Assembly: GCA_016187925.1 (NCBI GenBank)
Contig: JACPIS010000017.1
Location: 1 to 64,000 of the forward strand
Direction of reading: 5' to 3'
Length of the DNA: 64,000 bases
Source of the DNA: Opitutia bacterium
GTDB taxonomy: Bacteria > Verrucomicrobiota > Verrucomicrobiia > Opitutales > Opitutaceae
Of the stretch, positions 38,593 to 46,989 are shown piece by piece. A model generated the notes under the pieces. The model saw nothing but the letters and a program-made list of their open reading frames with translations, did no database searches and was not told the DNA's origin. Each line of letters starts with the position of its first letter. Positions within the stretch are counted from its first letter, which is position 1. A program made the position numbers and the translations under genes.

Positions 38593-38617
38593 CACGCCCG
38601 CTTTTTTACAGAAAGCG
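38593..38617. other. Hairpin between two minus-strand genes
   Basis: GCCCGCTTT pairs with AAAGCGGGC around a 7-base loop. It has no T-run after it on either strand, so it is a weak terminator candidate or a leader hairpin in front of the response regulator. Confidence 0.45.
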
Positions 38618-38673
38618 GGCGGTATGGTTGAGTTGTCCGCCGCTGGCGAAGACTGGGAACTCTTGCTCCAGCC

Positions 38674-38931
38674 CTATTTGCGGCGGGAGCGCAAGAGGAC
38701 GATCACGGAACCCGCGCCGGCACCGAGCAGGCCGAGCGCGAGCGCGGGGGAGCTTTCACGGCCGCCGCAGAGTTCGACTCCACCGGAAAACAGCGCGGTG
38801 CCGCCGACGACATAGCCGAGCACACACAGCACGCATTTCGGCGCGAGGGTGAGGAAGGCGATAGGCGCGAGGTTGCGCCAGCGCCATAGCGCCGGCGCGC
38901 GCGACTCAGGCGGTGACGGAGGCCGGCTCAT
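38674..38931 (-). CDS. Small membrane protein of unknown function
   Basis: The 85-residue protein (ATG 38931) has two hydrophobic segments, AFLTLAPKCVLCVLGYVVGG and ALALGLLGAGAGSVIVLL, with the pair CVLC in the first and a Cys in the loop (ELCGG), reminiscent of small MerC-type proteins. It ends in a basic RSRRK. Its start overlaps the stop of the DUF899 gene by 26 bp, so it is the last gene of the ArsR operon. Confidence 0.6.
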   Translation of the reverse strand: MSRPPSPPESRAPALWRWRNLAPIAFLTLAPKCVLCVLGYVVGGTALFSGGVELCGGRESSPALALGLLGAGAGSVIVLLRSRRK

Positions 38932-39643
38932 AGCGGTCGTGATGCCGCACCCACTCCATGCTATATTCCAAGTCGTCCTCGTCGCGGCCCTTCGGCACGA
39001 GGTCGAGCAGGTTGTACGTGCCAATGGCCACTTCCACTCCGCGGCCATAGGTGGAGTAGGCATGATACACGGTGCCGGCGGCATCGCGGGTGAAGACGCT
39101 GATGCCCGGCAGTTCCTCGATCGGAACCGCGGTGAGCCCGAAGTTGTAGTTCACCTTTTTGCCATCAGCGGTCTCCTCGGGCGTGAAGGACACGTGGAAA
39201 TCGTGGTTGAAGTCGGTGCCGTGCGACGAGACCCAGTTCACCGCCCAGCCCATCCGCGCCTTGAACGGCAGGATTTCGGCCAGCGGGGCATGGGAGACGG
39301 CGGCGAAGGAGACATCCCGGGCTTTCAGGTGTGGGACGGCCGGGTTGATGTGATCCATCATGAAGGAGCAGCTCTTGCAGCCTTCCTCCCAGCCGGGACC
39401 GAACATGAAATGCTGGACGATCAGCTGGCTGCGGCCGTCGAACAAGTCGGCCAGCGCCACGCGGCCATTGGGCGAGTCGAAGGTGTAGGGCTTGGTCAGC
39501 CTGGTCCAGGGGAGTGCGCGCCGGCGGGCGGCGAGCGCGTCGCGCTGGCGCGTGAATTCCTTTTCGGCAAGGAGCAGTTCGAGCCGGGCGGCGAGCCACT
39601 CGGCGGGTGAGACGATGCGGGGGGAGGCAGTCGTGGTTTTCAT
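38906..39643 (-). CDS. DUF899 family protein (thioredoxin-like fold)
   Basis: The 245-residue protein has FMFGPGWEEGCKSCSFMMDH, the DUF899 signature with a CxxC-type pair, near residue 80, together with HGTDFNHDFHVSF and VFTRDAAGTVYHAYSTYGRG. The family has a thioredoxin-like fold and unknown activity. It follows two SRPBCC genes and an ArsR gene, a common association. ATG 39643 was chosen over 39661. Confidence 0.85.
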   Translation of the reverse strand: MKTTTASPRIVSPAEWLAARLELLLAEKEFTRQRDALAARRRALPWTRLTKPYTFDSPNGRVALADLFDGRSQLIVQHFMFGPGWEEGCKSCSFMMDHINPAVPHLKARDVSFAAVSHAPLAEILPFKARMGWAVNWVSSHGTDFNHDFHVSFTPEETADGKKVNYNFGLTAVPIEELPGISVFTRDAAGTVYHAYSTYGRGVEVAIGTYNLLDLVPKGRDEDDLEYSMEWVRHHDRYEPASVTA

Positions 39644-39719
39644 GATGGGAAAATCGGGCAAAGCGGTAGCTGGGGACGTGCGGGCACGTCGGCGGGAATG
39701 AGGCGAGGTGGTGGTGCGG

Positions 39720-40163
39720 CTACGCGATCAGCGCCCGTTCGAGCGCGTCGGCCATCTTCTGCCAGGAAGCGGCGGCGCGATCGACGAAGGCGGTCCAGTC
39801 GGCGGCCATCTCATGGTGGAGGACAAGCTGGCAGGCGGTTTCCCCAAGCGGCTCGATCAGCACGGTGACTTTGCTGGTGGCGGGCAGCGTGTCGCGCGTC
39901 GCCCACGTGAAGACGAGGCGGTGCGGGCGCTCGAGCGCCAGGTATTCGCCGACGTGGTCGACCACGGTGCCGCCGCGGTCGACGACGAAGGAAAACTTCC
40001 CGCCGACCCGTGGATCGGTCGTGAGGCGGACGATTTTCTCGTCGCGCACGGCCGGGCCAAACATCCAGCGGGCAAGCCACTGCGAGTCGAGCCAGGCGTC
40101 GTAGACGCGCTCGGCGGACACGGCGAAGCGCTTGTGGATGCTGGCGGTGGCGGACGCGGGCAT
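39720..40163 (-). CDS. SRPBCC (AHSA1-type) domain protein
   Basis: The 147-residue protein begins SIHKRFAVSAERVYDAWLD and has WLARWMFGP, GGKFSFVVDRGG and GEYLALERPHRLVFTWATR, the typical progression of the activator-of-Hsp90-like START fold. It binds a hydrophobic ligand; no catalytic residues can be assigned. It lies 12 bp after the second SRPBCC gene. Confidence 0.85.
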   Translation of the reverse strand: MPASATASIHKRFAVSAERVYDAWLDSQWLARWMFGPAVRDEKIVRLTTDPRVGGKFSFVVDRGGTVVDHVGEYLALERPHRLVFTWATRDTLPATSKVTVLIEPLGETACQLVLHHEMAADWTAFVDRAAASWQKMADALERALIA

Positions 40164-40175
40164 GGCGGGTGGCGC

Positions 40176-40721
40176 TCAGCGTGGCATGACTTTCTCGTAA
40201 TGCGCGCGGAGGCGCGCATGCGTGGCCCAGAACTTCGGAGGCGTCGTGCCTTCGAGCAGGGCGATGAGGATCGCGAAGTGCGTGTGCCAGCCGCCGGCGA
40301 AGTTGGAGAGGTCCTTGAGATCCTCGCCGGTGGCGCGGTGCGTCAGGACGAGCAGGACCTGCCGGCCTTGCGGCGTCAGTTCGAAGGTGACTTCCGAGTC
40401 GTCACCACCGAAGGTGTACGCCAGCACCCGCGGCGGCTCGCAGCGCAGCACGCGGCCCTCGAATGTCACGCCGGGGTCGTGGGCTTGGGCGTATTCCGGC
40501 GGGGGCGTCTCGCCGGGCGAGATCTTGGCGTGGTGCATCGCGAACACGACCTTGTCGCCGGCCTTCCGTCCGGTGGCACCGCCGGAGAACCAGCGGCTGC
40601 GTTTTTCGGGATCGGTGAGGAACTCCCAGACCCGCTCGATGGGGCCGGGGAGGAGACGGACGATGCGAAGTTCACCGCGGGCGGGGAACTCGGCGTAGGA
40701 GTCGTTGTTGGGCGTGGTCAT
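40176..40721 (-). CDS. SRPBCC domain protein
   Basis: The 181-residue protein has RIVRLLPGPIERVWEFLTDPEKRSRWF, a textbook SRPBCC start, and GRVLRCEPPRVLAYTFG and a C-terminal helix with GGWHTHFAIL. Its ATG overlaps the ArsR stop (ATGA), so the two are translationally coupled. Together with the next gene it forms the ligand-binding part of the operon. Confidence 0.85.
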   Translation of the reverse strand: MTTPNNDSYAEFPARGELRIVRLLPGPIERVWEFLTDPEKRSRWFSGGATGRKAGDKVVFAMHHAKISPGETPPPEYAQAHDPGVTFEGRVLRCEPPRVLAYTFGGDDSEVTFELTPQGRQVLLVLTHRATGEDLKDLSNFAGGWHTHFAILIALLEGTTPPKFWATHARLRAHYEKVMPR

Positions 40722-41041
40722 TTGGAAGTTTTCTTCTTGGCGTCGTCGGCGCGGAGTTCGCGCTCGAGGGCATCGAGGCGGCGGCTCCAGGCGCTGCGGG
40801 TGCGCTCGAGCCAGCGGGCGAGGTCGTCGAGCCCGTCGCCGTTGAGCGACTGGATGCGCGACTGGCCCTCGGCGCGGGTGGTGATGAGGCCCGCCTCACG
40901 CAGCACGTTCAGGTGCTGGGAAATCGCCGGAGCGCTCAGCGCGAACTCGGCGACGATCTCGCCGGTCGTGCGCTCGCGCTGGGCGAGGAGCTCCACGATG
41001 CGACGGCGGGTCGGGTCGGCGATGGCTTCGAGGCTTTGCAT
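40718..41041 (-). CDS. ArsR-family regulator of the SRPBCC operon
   Basis: The 107-residue winged-helix protein begins MQSLEAIADPTRRRIVELLAQ and has the recognition helix in ALSAPAISQHLNVLREAGLI. No Cys metal-site is present, as usual for ArsR proteins paired with SRPBCC genes. It is first in the operon and is expected to repress itself through the palindrome just upstream. Confidence 0.9.
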   Translation of the reverse strand: MQSLEAIADPTRRRIVELLAQRERTTGEIVAEFALSAPAISQHLNVLREAGLITTRAEGQSRIQSLNGDGLDDLARWLERTRSAWSRRLDALERELRADDAKKKTSK

Positions 41042-41051
41042 GCCGCGAAGG

Positions 41052-41072
41052 TTAAGCGCTCACTTAATTAAG
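41052..41072 (-). promoter_or_regulatory. Candidate ArsR operator
   Basis: TTAAGCGCTCACTTAA at 41052-41067 is a near-perfect palindrome, and CTTAATTAAG at 41063-41072 overlaps it. The site is 11-31 bp upstream of the ArsR start, where autoregulatory operators of this family lie. Confidence 0.6.
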
Positions 41073-41074
41073 CA

Positions 41075-41113
41075 AGAGAAAAATAAAAAAACCGGGACCC
41101 GTGCAGGTCCCGG
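41075..41113 (-). terminator. Terminator of the MBOAT/SGNH operon
   Basis: On the minus strand CCGGGACC pairs perfectly with GGTCCCGG around a 6-base loop, followed by TTTTTTTATTTTT. It lies 28 bp past the SGNH stop and directly in front of the ArsR operator. Confidence 0.85.
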
Positions 41114-41141
41114 CGGGCAGGGCGCTCCGTCCCGGCGCGGC

Positions 41142-42281
41142 TCAGGGCGAGCCGGCGGCGGCCGGACCGGAGATCTGCGCGATGCGCCGGTCCTCGCGGG
41201 CGAGCGCGCCCTGCAGGTGCGGGGCGAGCCGGCGGGTGAACTCCACGGAGTCGGGCGCGGAGAGGTGCGACCACTCGGGGAGTACGAACGTGGTGAGTTC
41301 CGGGTGATCCGCGAAGTTGATCGCGGGCACTCCGTTCTCGGCGACGAGGCGGTCCCAGCCGGCGGCGAGCGGGATCATCTTCTCCTCCTTGTCGATGAGG
41401 ATCGGGTCGACCGGCAGGCGGACGAACACCACCTTGGCGCCGCGGGCCCGCAGGGCGACGACGTGCCGCGCGGTGTCCTTGAAACGCTGCTCGGCGGCCT
41501 GGCCCATCATCTCGCGAAACTTGTCGGCGGGAATGAACGACGGTGGCGGCGGCAGCGTGAAGAGCGGCAGCCAGCCGTGGGCCACGCGCTGTTGCAGCGG
41601 CGAGCCGATCACCGCGGTCTCCTCGAACATCCGGCCGCGGCGTTCGCGGTCGATCGTGTAGAAATACGGGGGAAGGGCCGGCCCGATCTGGGCGTTGGCG
41701 CGGTCGGGGATCGGCAGGCGCTTGAGCAGCTGGCCGAGCGTCAGGTCCTCCTGCTTGAGGAAGGCGACGTGCTCCTCGAGCAGCATGCCGAGGCGGTGGC
41801 CCCACTGCTGGGAGTAGTTCCAGTCGCGCTTGCGGTTGAGCGCCTTTTGCGAGGTCTCGAACGGCGGGCTGCCGGGCGGCGCGAGGAACATCGCGGGCAC
41901 GATGTCGACGATAACCGTGCCGTGGAAGCTCCGGTCGGCCGCGAGGTCGGCCAGGATGGGAAAGGGCGAGCTGCCGACGAGGGCGAGCTGCACCGGCCGC
42001 TGGCCGAGGGATTTCTCGAGCACGTCGAGGTCGGCATCGAAGAGCATGCGCGAGGTGCCGAGCAGCACGATCGAGTCGGGTTGCACGGCGGCGCGTTGCT
42101 GCGCCCAGAGGTCGGGCGTGTCGTTGAGCGATGGCGCGTAGCCGGCGGCGCGGGCATGGATTTCCCAGGCGGCCGTGGCGGCGAGCGTGAGCAGCGCGAC
42201 CGTGGCCACGACGGCCTTCCACGGCACGGCGGGGATCGCGCGGGTGAACTCGAGATCAGAATTGGAAGTAGATGAATGCAT
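41142..42281 (-). CDS. SGNH-like acyltransferase partner of an MBOAT protein
   Basis: The 379-residue protein has one N-terminal membrane helix (VVATVALLTLAATAAW), then an SGNH-like domain: VLLGTSRMLFDA with the candidate nucleophile Ser near residue 75, and WSHLSAPDS with the His near 337. This is the arrangement of AlgJ/AlgX or PatB-like proteins, which take acetyl groups from an MBOAT partner and put them on an extracellular polysaccharide. Its start overlaps the MBOAT gene by 26 bp. Confidence 0.75.
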   Translation of the reverse strand: MHSSTSNSDLEFTRAIPAVPWKAVVATVALLTLAATAAWEIHARAAGYAPSLNDTPDLWAQQRAAVQPDSIVLLGTSRMLFDADLDVLEKSLGQRPVQLALVGSSPFPILADLAADRSFHGTVIVDIVPAMFLAPPGSPPFETSQKALNRKRDWNYSQQWGHRLGMLLEEHVAFLKQEDLTLGQLLKRLPIPDRANAQIGPALPPYFYTIDRERRGRMFEETAVIGSPLQQRVAHGWLPLFTLPPPPSFIPADKFREMMGQAAEQRFKDTARHVVALRARGAKVVFVRLPVDPILIDKEEKMIPLAAGWDRLVAENGVPAINFADHPELTTFVLPEWSHLSAPDSVEFTRRLAPHLQGALAREDRRIAQISGPAAAGSP

Positions 42282-43680
42282 TGCCGTTACCTTGGGTGAG
42301 AATGATGGTGCAGAGCATGACGGTCCAAACGCCGGTGAGCAGCCAGCGGGGCGTGCGCGCGACGGCGGCCTCCATGGAGGTGTGGCGCAGCAGCCAGTGC
42401 GCGGTGAGCAGGCCGGCGGTCACGAGCGCGACCTGCAGGATGTCGCGCGTGGGCAGGATGGCATCGCCCGCGACCGGCAGCCGGCCGGTCATGGCCATGA
42501 CAAGGCGCAGGGCCGAGCCGAAATCCCCGGCGCGGAAAAACACCCAAGCGAAGCACACGGCCGCGTAGGTGCCGAGGCCGAGCAGGATCTGCACGCCGAG
42601 CGCCTCGGTCCACGTCGCCTCCTTGAACACCGCGCGGAGCACGCGCTCCAGCACGAGGCAAAGGCCGTGAATGACGCCCCACACGACGAACGTCCAGGCG
42701 GCGCCGTGCCAGAGGCCGCCGATGAACATCACGATCATCAGGTTGATGGCCGCGCGCACCACGCCGGCGCGGTTGCCGCCGAGCGGGATGTAGAGATAAT
42801 CGCGCAGGAACGTGGAGAGCGAGATGTGCCAGCGGCGCCAGAAGTCCGAGAAGCCCACCGCGGCGTACGGGAAACGGAAGTTGTCCTTCAGATGAAAGCC
42901 GAGCGTGAGCGCCGCGCCGATGGCGGTGGTCGAGTAGCCGGCGAAGTCGAAGAAGATCTGGCCGGAGAACGCCAGCACGCCCGTCCAGGCGTCGAGGCTG
43001 GCCAGCGGGCCGTGGTAGCCGAAGACCTTCTCGGCGGAGTTGGACAGCAGCGTGTCGGCCAGCACGGTCTTTTCGAAGAGACCGAGCGTCATCAGCAGCA
43101 GGCCCCAGATGAAGCGGCGGGTGTCGGGCTTGGGCGGCTGCACGGCTTGCGGCAGGAAGTCCGCGGCGCGCACGATCGGGCCGGCCACCAGCTGCGGGAA
43201 GAACGACACCGCCAGCACGAAGTCGCGCAGCGAGCGCGTCGGCTGCGTGGTGCCGCGGTAGACGTCGAGCGTGTAGGACAGCGAGTGGAACGTGTAGAAC
43301 GAGATGCCGATCGGCAGGAACAGGTCGAGGTGCGGCGGCTGGTAGCTGATGCCGCCGAGCGCGAGCAGCGCCCGGGTGTTTTCGAGGAGGAAGTTTCCGT
43401 ACTTGAAGAACCCGAGCATGCTCAGGTTCGACACGAGGCTGGCGACGAGCCAGCTCCGGCGGGCGCGCGGGCTGCCGGCGGCGGCGATGCGCGCACCGAG
43501 CCAGAAGTCGAGCGTGGTGGTCGCGAAGAGCAGCAGCGCGAACGGCGGATTCCAGGTGCCGTAGAACAGGTAGCTCGCGGCGAGCAGCAGGTTCTTGCGG
43601 GCTTCCCAGGAACGGAGCGTCCAATACGCCGTCAGGACGACGACGAAAAAGACGACGAAGGTCAGGGAGTTGAATAACAT
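42256..43680 (-). CDS. MBOAT-family O-acyltransferase (AlgI-like)
   Basis: The 474-residue membrane protein begins MLFNSLTFVVFFVVVLTAYW and has the AlgI landmarks: LPIGISFYTFHSLSYTLDVYRG, DFAGYSTTAIG, FWRRWHISLSTFLRDYLYIPLGG, and the conserved His in GGLWHGAAWTFV near residue 322. It passes acetyl groups across the membrane for O-acetylation of a polysaccharide. With the following SGNH gene it makes a two-gene acetylation module; the polymer is not indicated by neighbours. Confidence 0.93.
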   Translation of the reverse strand: MLFNSLTFVVFFVVVLTAYWTLRSWEARKNLLLAASYLFYGTWNPPFALLLFATTTLDFWLGARIAAAGSPRARRSWLVASLVSNLSMLGFFKYGNFLLENTRALLALGGISYQPPHLDLFLPIGISFYTFHSLSYTLDVYRGTTQPTRSLRDFVLAVSFFPQLVAGPIVRAADFLPQAVQPPKPDTRRFIWGLLLMTLGLFEKTVLADTLLSNSAEKVFGYHGPLASLDAWTGVLAFSGQIFFDFAGYSTTAIGAALTLGFHLKDNFRFPYAAVGFSDFWRRWHISLSTFLRDYLYIPLGGNRAGVVRAAINLMIVMFIGGLWHGAAWTFVVWGVIHGLCLVLERVLRAVFKEATWTEALGVQILLGLGTYAAVCFAWVFFRAGDFGSALRLVMAMTGRLPVAGDAILPTRDILQVALVTAGLLTAHWLLRHTSMEAAVARTPRWLLTGVWTVMLCTIILTQGNGNAFIYFQF

Positions 43681-43995
43681 GGCGTGGTTATCGGTTGGGT
43701 GCGGCCTTGGCGCCGCGTCGCCACCTTAGCCGAACCGCCGTTGTCGCGCATCTGGCCGCCCGGCCCAGCGCGGGGGGCCGACCGGCTAGCGGAGTCGGTG
43801 CCGGCTGGCGCGGCCGTTTTCCCGAAATGCTCTTGAGCACCGATGGGATTGGGGTCATTGCCATCGCCACGGGCTATCGGTCGTTCCACGCGACCGACAC
43901 AATGCAACCACGACCCGCAGCCCCCTCCGACCGATCTGTTCGCCGCTCCCGCCGGCTGGACTCAGGGCTGCCCGCGCCTACCCCCTAGGAACCCC
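43681..43995. other. Divergent intergenic region
   Basis: About 315 bp separate the MBOAT gene from the next plus-strand gene. GC-rich and repeat-poor; ORFs here are Arg/Pro-rich and not convincing. Presumably it carries both promoters. Confidence 0.3.
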
Positions 43996-44520
43996 ATGAA
44001 ACTCTTCGAAGGTCTGCTGCTCTACGAAATCATCCTGCTCACGCTCGGCGTGGTGCTGTTTTTTGCCCTGCTGGGTGTCATGTTCTACTACGTGAAAATG
44101 AACCGCTCCATCACGGGGCTGCTGCTGTTCTTCCTCCTGCCCGTCGTGATGATCGCCTTCCCCTCGATCCAGAAGATCAAGTTCGACAAGGACGGCCTCG
44201 AGATTGAGAAGGAGCTGGCCCGCTTGGTCGATCAGTCGGCGCACGCGACGACGCCGGCCGAAAAGGAAGAGCTCAAGGTCAAGCTGGATGAGTTCAAGGA
44301 GCGCGCCGCCACCAGTCCCGAGGCTCTGGTCACCGTGGCCCGCGCCCAGACGCTGCTCGGCAATGTCGATGCGAGCAAACAGACCCTCGATCAGGCGCTG
44401 ACGCTCGACCCCAAGTCCCCGGCGGCACTGGACCTCAAATCCCGGGTCGATAAACTTACCGTTGCCCATCCGGTGGATCTGCGCGCAGTTCTGAAGGCCA
44501 ATGCGATGGTGAAGCGCTGA
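43996..44520 (+). CDS. Membrane-anchored TPR-like protein
   Basis: The 174-residue protein has two hydrophobic segments in the first 55 residues (EIILLTLGVVLFFALLGVMF and LLLFFLLPVVMIAF), then a helical cytoplasmic or periplasmic part with a TPR-like motif near residues 115-150 (ALVTVARAQTLLGNVDASKQ). No family name can be given. ATG 43996 was chosen because the upstream frame is repeat-like; a spaced AGGA precedes it. Confidence 0.7.
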   Translation: MKLFEGLLLYEIILLTLGVVLFFALLGVMFYYVKMNRSITGLLLFFLLPVVMIAFPSIQKIKFDKDGLEIEKELARLVDQSAHATTPAEKEELKVKLDEFKERAATSPEALVTVARAQTLLGNVDASKQTLDQALTLDPKSPAALDLKSRVDKLTVAHPVDLRAVLKANAMVKR

Positions 44521-44885
44521 ACGCGTCCCCTGTTTTTGTCCGGCGTCGGCCGGTGGCAGGTTAACCCGCCGCCGGCCAGCGGCATGGGGCGGTCAGTAGC
44601 CGGGCTCCTATCACCCGCTCCGGCGTCCGCCGCAGGTGCAATCACCGGGATTCACGGATAGGGTGGGGCATGAAAACTCCCGCCATCCGGTCTGCAGCTT
44701 CCCTGGTGGCGGCCGGTCCGCCTCTCACCCGTCTCGTGCTCGCCGGCAAGATGCTCCCGTTGCGCCGCCAGCGCGCGGTCGCGCAGCGCGGCCGCCTCTC
44801 CTTCGAGCCGTCGGACCCCATCGTCACCACCCGGGCGCTCCCGCCGCGCGCCCGCGCTCTCCCGCGTTTTCTCTGATCCTGCACC
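44521..44885. other. Intergenic region, no clear gene
   Basis: An ATG-initiated 68-codon frame (44670-44876) is present, but it is Arg/Pro/Leu-rich and lacks a ribosome site, so it was not called. No hairpin or repeat of the known families is obvious. Confidence 0.3.
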
Positions 44886-45125
44886 ATGAGCCTCGCTTCC
44901 AAATACCATCTCTACGCCACGTCCCTCCTCGCCGACATCCAGTCTGCGACCGATGTCTTCCTGCCGCGCCGCGACGACCTCGCGCGCTGGCTCACTGAAT
45001 TTCTTCTCCGCTCGGCGGTGAAGGGTTTCCATGCCGACGCGGCGGAGGTGGAGAATCTGATCGCGCTCGACGCGTTCGTCCGCCTCAACCTCATTCCGGT
45101 CACGCGACGCGAGTCGCTGGCCTGA
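44886..45125 (+). CDS. Small hypothetical protein
   Basis: The 79-residue frame has normal amino-acid composition (SKYHLYATSLLADIQSATDV, then helical sequence), begins with ATG and ends 9 bp before the convergent DUF2442 gene. It has no signal or membrane segment, and no family is recognised. Confidence 0.5.
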   Translation: MSLASKYHLYATSLLADIQSATDVFLPRRDDLARWLTEFLLRSAVKGFHADAAEVENLIALDAFVRLNLIPVTRRESLA

Positions 45126-45134
45126 GTCACCGCC

Positions 45135-45413
45135 TCACGTCTCCGCCCCGGTGGAAGGCGTGGAGCGCGGCGTGTGCACGAACCGCTGGTGCGCCACGTC
45201 CTCGACTTGGATCTCCTCGTCGATCGATTCCCAGCACACGGTCCGGCCGCGGTTGTGCAGGTGGATTTTCTCCAGCTCCACCTGCGGGGCGTAGGCGAGT
45301 TTCTCGAATTTGCTCGTCGGAAAACTGATCCAGCGCGAGTCGCCCATGTCGAGGTAAACGCGGCGGCCCTGCATCCAGCAACGGACGGCGGTGAGCGGCT
45401 GGGCGGGGTTCAT
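45135..45413 (-). CDS. DUF2442-type small protein
   Basis: The 92-residue protein (ATG 45413) contains LTAVRCWMQGRRVYLDMGD, FPTSKFEKLAYAP and a final VCWESIDEEIQVEDV, matching the DUF2442 layout in which a short beta-rich domain ends in a W-x-(E/D)-I-D-E motif. Family members sit near toxin-antitoxin-like DUF4160 genes, but no such partner is adjacent here. Confidence 0.65.
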   Translation of the reverse strand: MNPAQPLTAVRCWMQGRRVYLDMGDSRWISFPTSKFEKLAYAPQVELEKIHLHNRGRTVCWESIDEEIQVEDVAHQRFVHTPRSTPSTGAET

Positions 45414-45660
45414 CGATGAATGATACGCTCCTGCGGCCAAATAGCGAAGCATTCCCCGGCGCGGGAGAATCGCGCCGCGTCGGCCGGCCTATTATTCCCG
45501 CAACCGGCTGGCCCGCGAGCGAATTGCCCGGTTGCGCCGCGGCGGGAGGCGATATGCGTCGCGTTCATGGCGGTCTTTTTAGATTCTCCCGGTCGCCGGG
45601 ACATCCTCCGCCGGACACGCCCTTCGCTCCATCCCTCCAACCGCACTTCCGCCAGCTCCC

Positions 45661-45912
45661 ATGAGAAACGACTACCTGCTCGCCGCCGCCAAGGTCATCG
45701 ACGACCCCTACATTCTGGTCAACGTCGTCTCCCGGCGCGTCAAGCAGTTGCGGCGCGGCTTCCGCCCGCTCGTCGAGTCGCTCGAGAAAATGACTCTCGA
45801 GGACACCGCGCTGCGCGAGATCGCCGAGGGCAAGATCAACTACGCGTTGGCCACCACGGCTGAGATCGAGCGCACATCCGGCCGGGCCTCCTCCCCGCCA
45901 CACCGCAAGTAG
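45661..45912 (+). CDS. rpoZ: RNA polymerase omega subunit
   Basis: The 83-residue protein begins MRNDYLLAAAKVIDDPYILV and contains VVSRRVKQLRRG and the helical region LREIAEGKINY, fitting omega (E. coli RpoZ, 91 residues). It aids assembly of the core polymerase. It lies 27 bp upstream of rpmI. Confidence 0.9.
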   Translation: MRNDYLLAAAKVIDDPYILVNVVSRRVKQLRRGFRPLVESLEKMTLEDTALREIAEGKINYALATTAEIERTSGRASSPPHRK

Positions 45913-45939
45913 TCCCGCCGCGGCTGCCCTCCCGAATTT

Positions 45940-46134
45940 ATGCAAAAGACCAAGAAGTCCGTCGCCAAACGTTTCAAGATCTCCGGCACGGGCAAGCTCC
46001 TGCGCCGCACCCCGGGGTTTCGCCATCTGCTCGCCGCCAAGAGCACGAAATCCAAACGCCGCGCCTCGAAGGACAAGCTCGTCGCGCCGGGCCACGCCGC
46101 GCCCCTGCTGCGCTGCCTGCCGTTCGGGAATTAA
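45940..46134 (+). CDS. rpmI: 50S ribosomal protein L35
   Basis: The 64-residue protein is basic and carries the L35 pattern KTKKSVAKRFKISGTGKLL...RHLLAAKSTKSKRR, and it has the usual length. It is unusual in being next to rpoZ rather than infC-rplT. Its TAA stop is directly followed by the terminal repeat of a MITE-like element. Confidence 0.93.
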   Translation: MQKTKKSVAKRFKISGTGKLLRRTPGFRHLLAAKSTKSKRRASKDKLVAPGHAAPLLRCLPFGN

Positions 46135-46282
46135 GGGCGTGTATTCAAACCCGGTTTGTCATTCTGAGCGAAGCGAAGGATCCACCACGGCATCGCAGGC
46201 CATATCGCGAGCGAGAGCAGGGATTCTTCACTTCGTTCAGAATGACAGGTTGAGTTGATTGGTGGGATTTGAAGACACACCC
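46135..46282. mobile_element. MITE-like element, copy 2
   Basis: The 148-bp element has imperfect terminal inverted repeats GGGCGTGTATTCAAA (left) and the complement of GGGTGTGTCTTCAAA (right), 13 of 15 matching, and an inner foldback of GTCATTCTGAGCGAAGCG with CTTCGTTCAGAATGAC. It is homologous over its length to 2775-2920 in reverse. No clear target duplication is seen. It encodes no protein. Confidence 0.65.
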
Positions 46283-46371
46283 GAGTCTCCTGCGCCGCGG
46301 AGTGAAGCGGCATTGCCCGCGCCAACTCCCGGCTTGGCTCGGGCGCGCGGACGTTTAGTCCTGTCGGCAGC

Positions 46372-46860
46372 ATGAAACGCGCGTTGGGTTGGCTCACGGT
46401 CGCACTCCTCCTCGGTCTCGCCGGCTGCGGCCCGAAGGAGCCGCCCGCTCCGCCCGTACCGGAGAAGAGCGAGGCGGAACTGCGCCGCGAGCAATACTTC
46501 GGCGAGAAAATCGCCGCGCTGCCCGGCGTCGAGTGGCGCAACAGCGGACTCGGCATCCGTGTCATCACGCCGGGCGAAGGCGTCGCGCCGAAGCCGACCG
46601 ATGTCGTGCGCGTCCACTACACGGGCCGGCTGAAGAACGGCACGGTGTTCGACGACACCCGCGCCAAGGGCCAGCCGGCCGACTTCACCGTCAACCGCCT
46701 CATCACCGGCTGGGCCGCGGCGATGTCGTCGCTCAAGCCGGGCGGCAAGGCGGAGTTCTACATCCCGCCGCATCTCGGCTACGGTGGCCTGCGCGCGGGC
46801 AACATTCCGCCGTTCTCCGGACTCATCTTCGAGGTCGAACTCATCGCGGTGAACCCGTGA
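46372..46860 (+). CDS. FKBP-type peptidyl-prolyl isomerase lipoprotein
   Basis: The 162-residue protein has a lipoprotein signal (LLLGLAGC, Cys near residue 21), a proline-rich spacer, and an FKBP domain: VRVHYTGRLKNGTVFDDT near residue 84 and IPPHLGYGG, IPPFSGLIFEVELI. Active-site residues (Tyr, Asp, Phe, Tyr) are kept. It should assist folding on the periplasmic side of a membrane. Confidence 0.92.
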   Translation: MKRALGWLTVALLLGLAGCGPKEPPAPPVPEKSEAELRREQYFGEKIAALPGVEWRNSGLGIRVITPGEGVAPKPTDVVRVHYTGRLKNGTVFDDTRAKGQPADFTVNRLITGWAAAMSSLKPGGKAEFYIPPHLGYGGLRAGNIPPFSGLIFEVELIAVNP

Positions 46861-46989
46861 GCCGGCCGTCTGGGCCGAGAGCGCGCGCGACCCGGCCCGG
46901 GCGAAAATCTCTGCCGGGCGTGTCCGGTCCGCGCAGGCTCGTTCGTTGCTCCTGATGAAAGCCATTCCAACCTCGTCCCTCTCCACGCC

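Noticed and set aside
44670-44876. 68-codon plus-strand frame
   Set aside because: Arg/Leu/Pro-rich composition typical of non-coding GC-rich frames; no ribosome site.
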